DNA of 64,000 nucleotides from Phaeodactylum tricornutum CCAP 1055/1 (lineage: Eukaryota; Bacillariophyta; Bacillariophyceae; Surirellales; Neidiaceae): assembly GCF_000150955.2 (NCBI RefSeq), contig NC_011671.1:310001-374000 (forward strand), read 5' to 3'. Position 1 is the first letter of the stretch. Each line of letters opens with the position of its first letter. Both the position numbers and the translations under genes were made by a program. Shown piece after piece: positions 62,139 to 64,000 of the stretch. Under the pieces are notes generated by a model. That model was not told the DNA's origin, did not search any database, and saw only the letters and a program-made list of their open reading frames with translations.

Positions 62139-64000
62139 ATGGTATTCATCAGCCAGCTTTGCTCGTTGTCGAGGCGCCGGCCGTATCCCGTTGTCCGCTT
62201 GTGTGTCCGCCAAAATATGACGCGCACAAAACGTCAAGCAACCCCTTCGGTTTCCAAAAATTGGGCCATGATCAAAGCGCAGCTTTTGAATAAAGCCCAT
62301 TCCCCGGTGGGTTCTATTTCACGACCCCAGTGGAACCAACTTGTGGAGGCGCTTCACAACCTAAAAGCCCCACTGGGCAAAAATCTTTATAGGGCTCTCG
62401 TGGAAGCCTTTGCTCTCCTGGATCGAATGCATGAGGAGGTAACGGAAAAAAAATCGGCAATGCCTCGTCTGCCTTTACCTCTTCCCACGGTTCTCCTTCA
62501 TCTGACGATCGATTCGTGGCGCAGGCAGGCGGCTGAATTTGCTACCAAAGGTAAAGTCTTTCCAATCTCTGCCAAGTCTCTCCTACAGAAAGTCGAGCAC
62601 TTTACGGAAACAGGACTATTTGACCCTAGCGCCAAAACTTATGGAATGCTTGTCGAGGGCATGGCATCGACCGAAGACAAGCATAATGCGCCTATCTTGG
62701 CCGAAGAGCTTCTGGAGCGCATGACCAAGCAGTACGGCCAGGATCCTGCCGGGCGAAAACTTGAATGTGCACCCAATACTGTAATAGTCAACAGCATCAT
62801 TAATTTGTGGATAAAAAGTGGTCGGAGTGATTCCATGGATGCCATTGAGCGGAAATTTCAAAAGTTGAAAGACTGGTACAGGTTTTCTGGACGGGATGAT
62901 CAAAAACCAAACGCATATACTTATTCGTCTCTAATCAGTGCGTTGGGTCGTTGCGGACACCACCAAGCTGTCGAACGAGCTGAAACTTTATTGAGAGAAT
63001 ACGAAGCCAGCACAGGCAAGCAGCCTTGCACAGTCCTATACACTTCCTTCTGCCAGACTCTGGCAACAACAAACGCCCCCGGCGCTGCTGATAGAGCACA
63101 AGCGGTGCTGAACGAAATGCTCTTTCGCTCACGCCACGGGGAAGATATGGCGAGGCCAAATTCGTATACCATCTTGGCCGTTGTTTCCACTTACTTGAAG
63201 GAAGGAAGAATTGATGAGGCTGAGGTGCTAGTCCGTAATATGGAAGATCTATCCCGTCAAAGGGCCGACGATGGTTTGCGGCCCGGTATTTTTTGCTACA
63301 ACTCCCTCATTCACGCTTGTGCCAAGAACGGAAATGCAGAGCATGCAGAATCGATACTCAATCACTTGTTAGACTCGGCAGAATCCGGAAATAGTATTCT
63401 GCAGCCCAACATTGTTACATGGAACAACGTTCTTCACGCTTGGGCAAAAAGTAAGCACCCCGCCCGGGCTCAGCGAGCATCAAATGTGTTTAAACGAATG
63501 CGACTGCTCGATCGGGCTGGTATATCAGGGGCGAGCGCCGATACCCGAACCCTTAATATTCTTATCGACTGCTATGTGAACAGCCCAAACCCCAAAGCAT
63601 TTGTTCACCAATCCATCGAGCTTTTCGAATCCGTTAAGAGCCAAGGTGTAGACTCGTCGAGTGGCATTTTTGACCCTGTTTCATATCGCGGAATGATGGA
63701 CCTACTATGTAAGGCCGGCGAGTTTGACAGAGCACTGCGACTTCACAAGCGTTACATAGAAAAGTCTACAGCTCCAGAAGCGCCGCTTCAACCAGACAGG
63801 GCATATTTTAATGTGCTAATGTCAGGACTAGCACGGTCCGGATGGGAAAAAGCTGTTGAGTCTGTGGAAGCCATGTTAACCGAGATGCATTCTCTTGCCA
63901 AATTAGGCTACAATACCCATCCCGATGTGGTCTCTTACAACTCACTTCTAAATTGTTTTGCTACATCGAGCCAAGTAAACGCACCGAGCAAAGCTTTCTC
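62139..64000 (+). CDS. Pentatricopeptide repeat (PPR) protein, 3' end beyond the window
   Basis: At least 620 residues, open from the ATG at 62139 to the window edge. The N-terminus is Arg-rich without acidic residues (SLSRRRPYPVVRLCVRQN), fitting a mitochondrial presequence. At least nine PPR-type helix pairs are visible, for example TYGMLVEGMA, NTVIVNSIINLWIKSG, AYTYSSLISALGRCG, FCYNSLIHACAKNG, VTWNNVLHAWAKS, RTLNILIDCYV, SYRGMMDLLCKAG, YFNVLMSGLARSG and VSYNSLLNCFA. PPR proteins bind organellar RNA. Typical of diatoms, the repeats are P-type-like and spaced irregularly. The true 3' end and any later intron are outside the window. Confidence 0.88.
   Translation, partial: MVFISQLCSLSRRRPYPVVRLCVRQNMTRTKRQATPSVSKNWAMIKAQLLNKAHSPVGSISRPQWNQLVEALHNLKAPLGKNLYRALVEAFALLDRMHEEVTEKKSAMPRLPLPLPTVLLHLTIDSWRRQAAEFATKGKVFPISAKSLLQKVEHFTETGLFDPSAKTYGMLVEGMASTEDKHNAPILAEELLERMTKQYGQDPAGRKLECAPNTVIVNSIINLWIKSGRSDSMDAIERKFQKLKDWYRFSGRDDQKPNAYTYSSLISALGRCGHHQAVERAETLLREYEASTGKQPCTVLYTSFCQTLATTNAPGAADRAQAVLNEMLFRSRHGEDMARPNSYTILAVVSTYLKEGRIDEAEVLVRNMEDLSRQRADDGLRPGIFCYNSLIHACAKNGNAEHAESILNHLLDSAESGNSILQPNIVTWNNVLHAWAKSKHPARAQRASNVFKRMRLLDRAGISGASADTRTLNILIDCYVNSPNPKAFVHQSIELFESVKSQGVDSSSGIFDPVSYRGMMDLLCKAGEFDRALRLHKRYIEKSTAPEAPLQPDRAYFNVLMSGLARSGWEKAVESVEAMLTEMHSLAKLGYNTHPDVVSYNSLLNCFATSSQVNAPSKAF

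Overview
The window reads as nuclear DNA of a pennate diatom, close to Phaeodactylum tricornutum. Genes are dense and carry few short introns (about 64 to 119 bp, almost all GT-AG). A plastid ClpS precursor has the diatom-type bipartite leader with a cleavage-site phenylalanine (VTA-FFAPS). A CCT-motif protein, a Lsi2-type transporter and remnants of a Pro-Ser-Ser repeat secreted protein also fit a diatom. Species assignment is inference; no search was run.

Layout, left to right. 1-14 kb: TATA-binding protein (TBP, minus, 3 exons), a small acidic protein, a PH-PP2C phosphatase, a cystinosin homologue, a cereblon homologue, a small membrane protein, a Dabb-domain protein, a plastid fibrillin and an NDUFAF3-like protein. 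14-24 kb: a golgin-84-like protein whose stop codon overlaps, tail to tail, the 3' end of a very large JmjC protein, then TRAPPC13. 25-34 kb: a Lsi2/ArsB-type transporter, serine palmitoyltransferase LCB2 and a five-exon NHE-type Na+/H+ antiporter. 34-46 kb: a decayed PSS-repeat gene, a CCT-motif regulator, a BSD-domain protein, a mitochondrial carrier, a Rad60/Esc2-like SUMO-like-domain protein, a cyclophilin with an extra C-terminal domain, a 5S rRNA gene and ClpS. 46.4-47.5 kb: a non-autonomous Mutator-like transposon with 202-bp terminal inverted repeats and 9-bp target duplications. 48-55 kb: a 2,094-residue secreted protein of cadherin-like repeats that ends in RTX nonapeptides and a bacterial type I secretion tail, interrupted by four introns. 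55-64 kb: SGF11, an RNF216/TRIAD3-type RBR ubiquitin ligase, EMC1 and a PPR protein that runs off the right edge.

Most genes are unrelated housekeeping genes in divergent or convergent pairs. Loose themes are ubiquitin/SUMO (cereblon, SGF11, RNF216, Rad60-like), secretory-pathway upkeep (golgin-84, TRAPPC13, EMC1, LCB2) and membrane transport (cystinosin, Lsi2-like, NHE, mitochondrial carrier). The most unusual gene is the intron-bearing RTX adhesin-like protein, best explained as a bacterial gene that became a nuclear gene. Next are the JmjC protein with triplicated DNA-binding-like repeats and the PH-PP2C phosphatase with three DDX3-like YxPPxxR motifs. Coordinates of spliced genes come from reading splice sites by eye and requiring an open, homologous reading frame across each junction.
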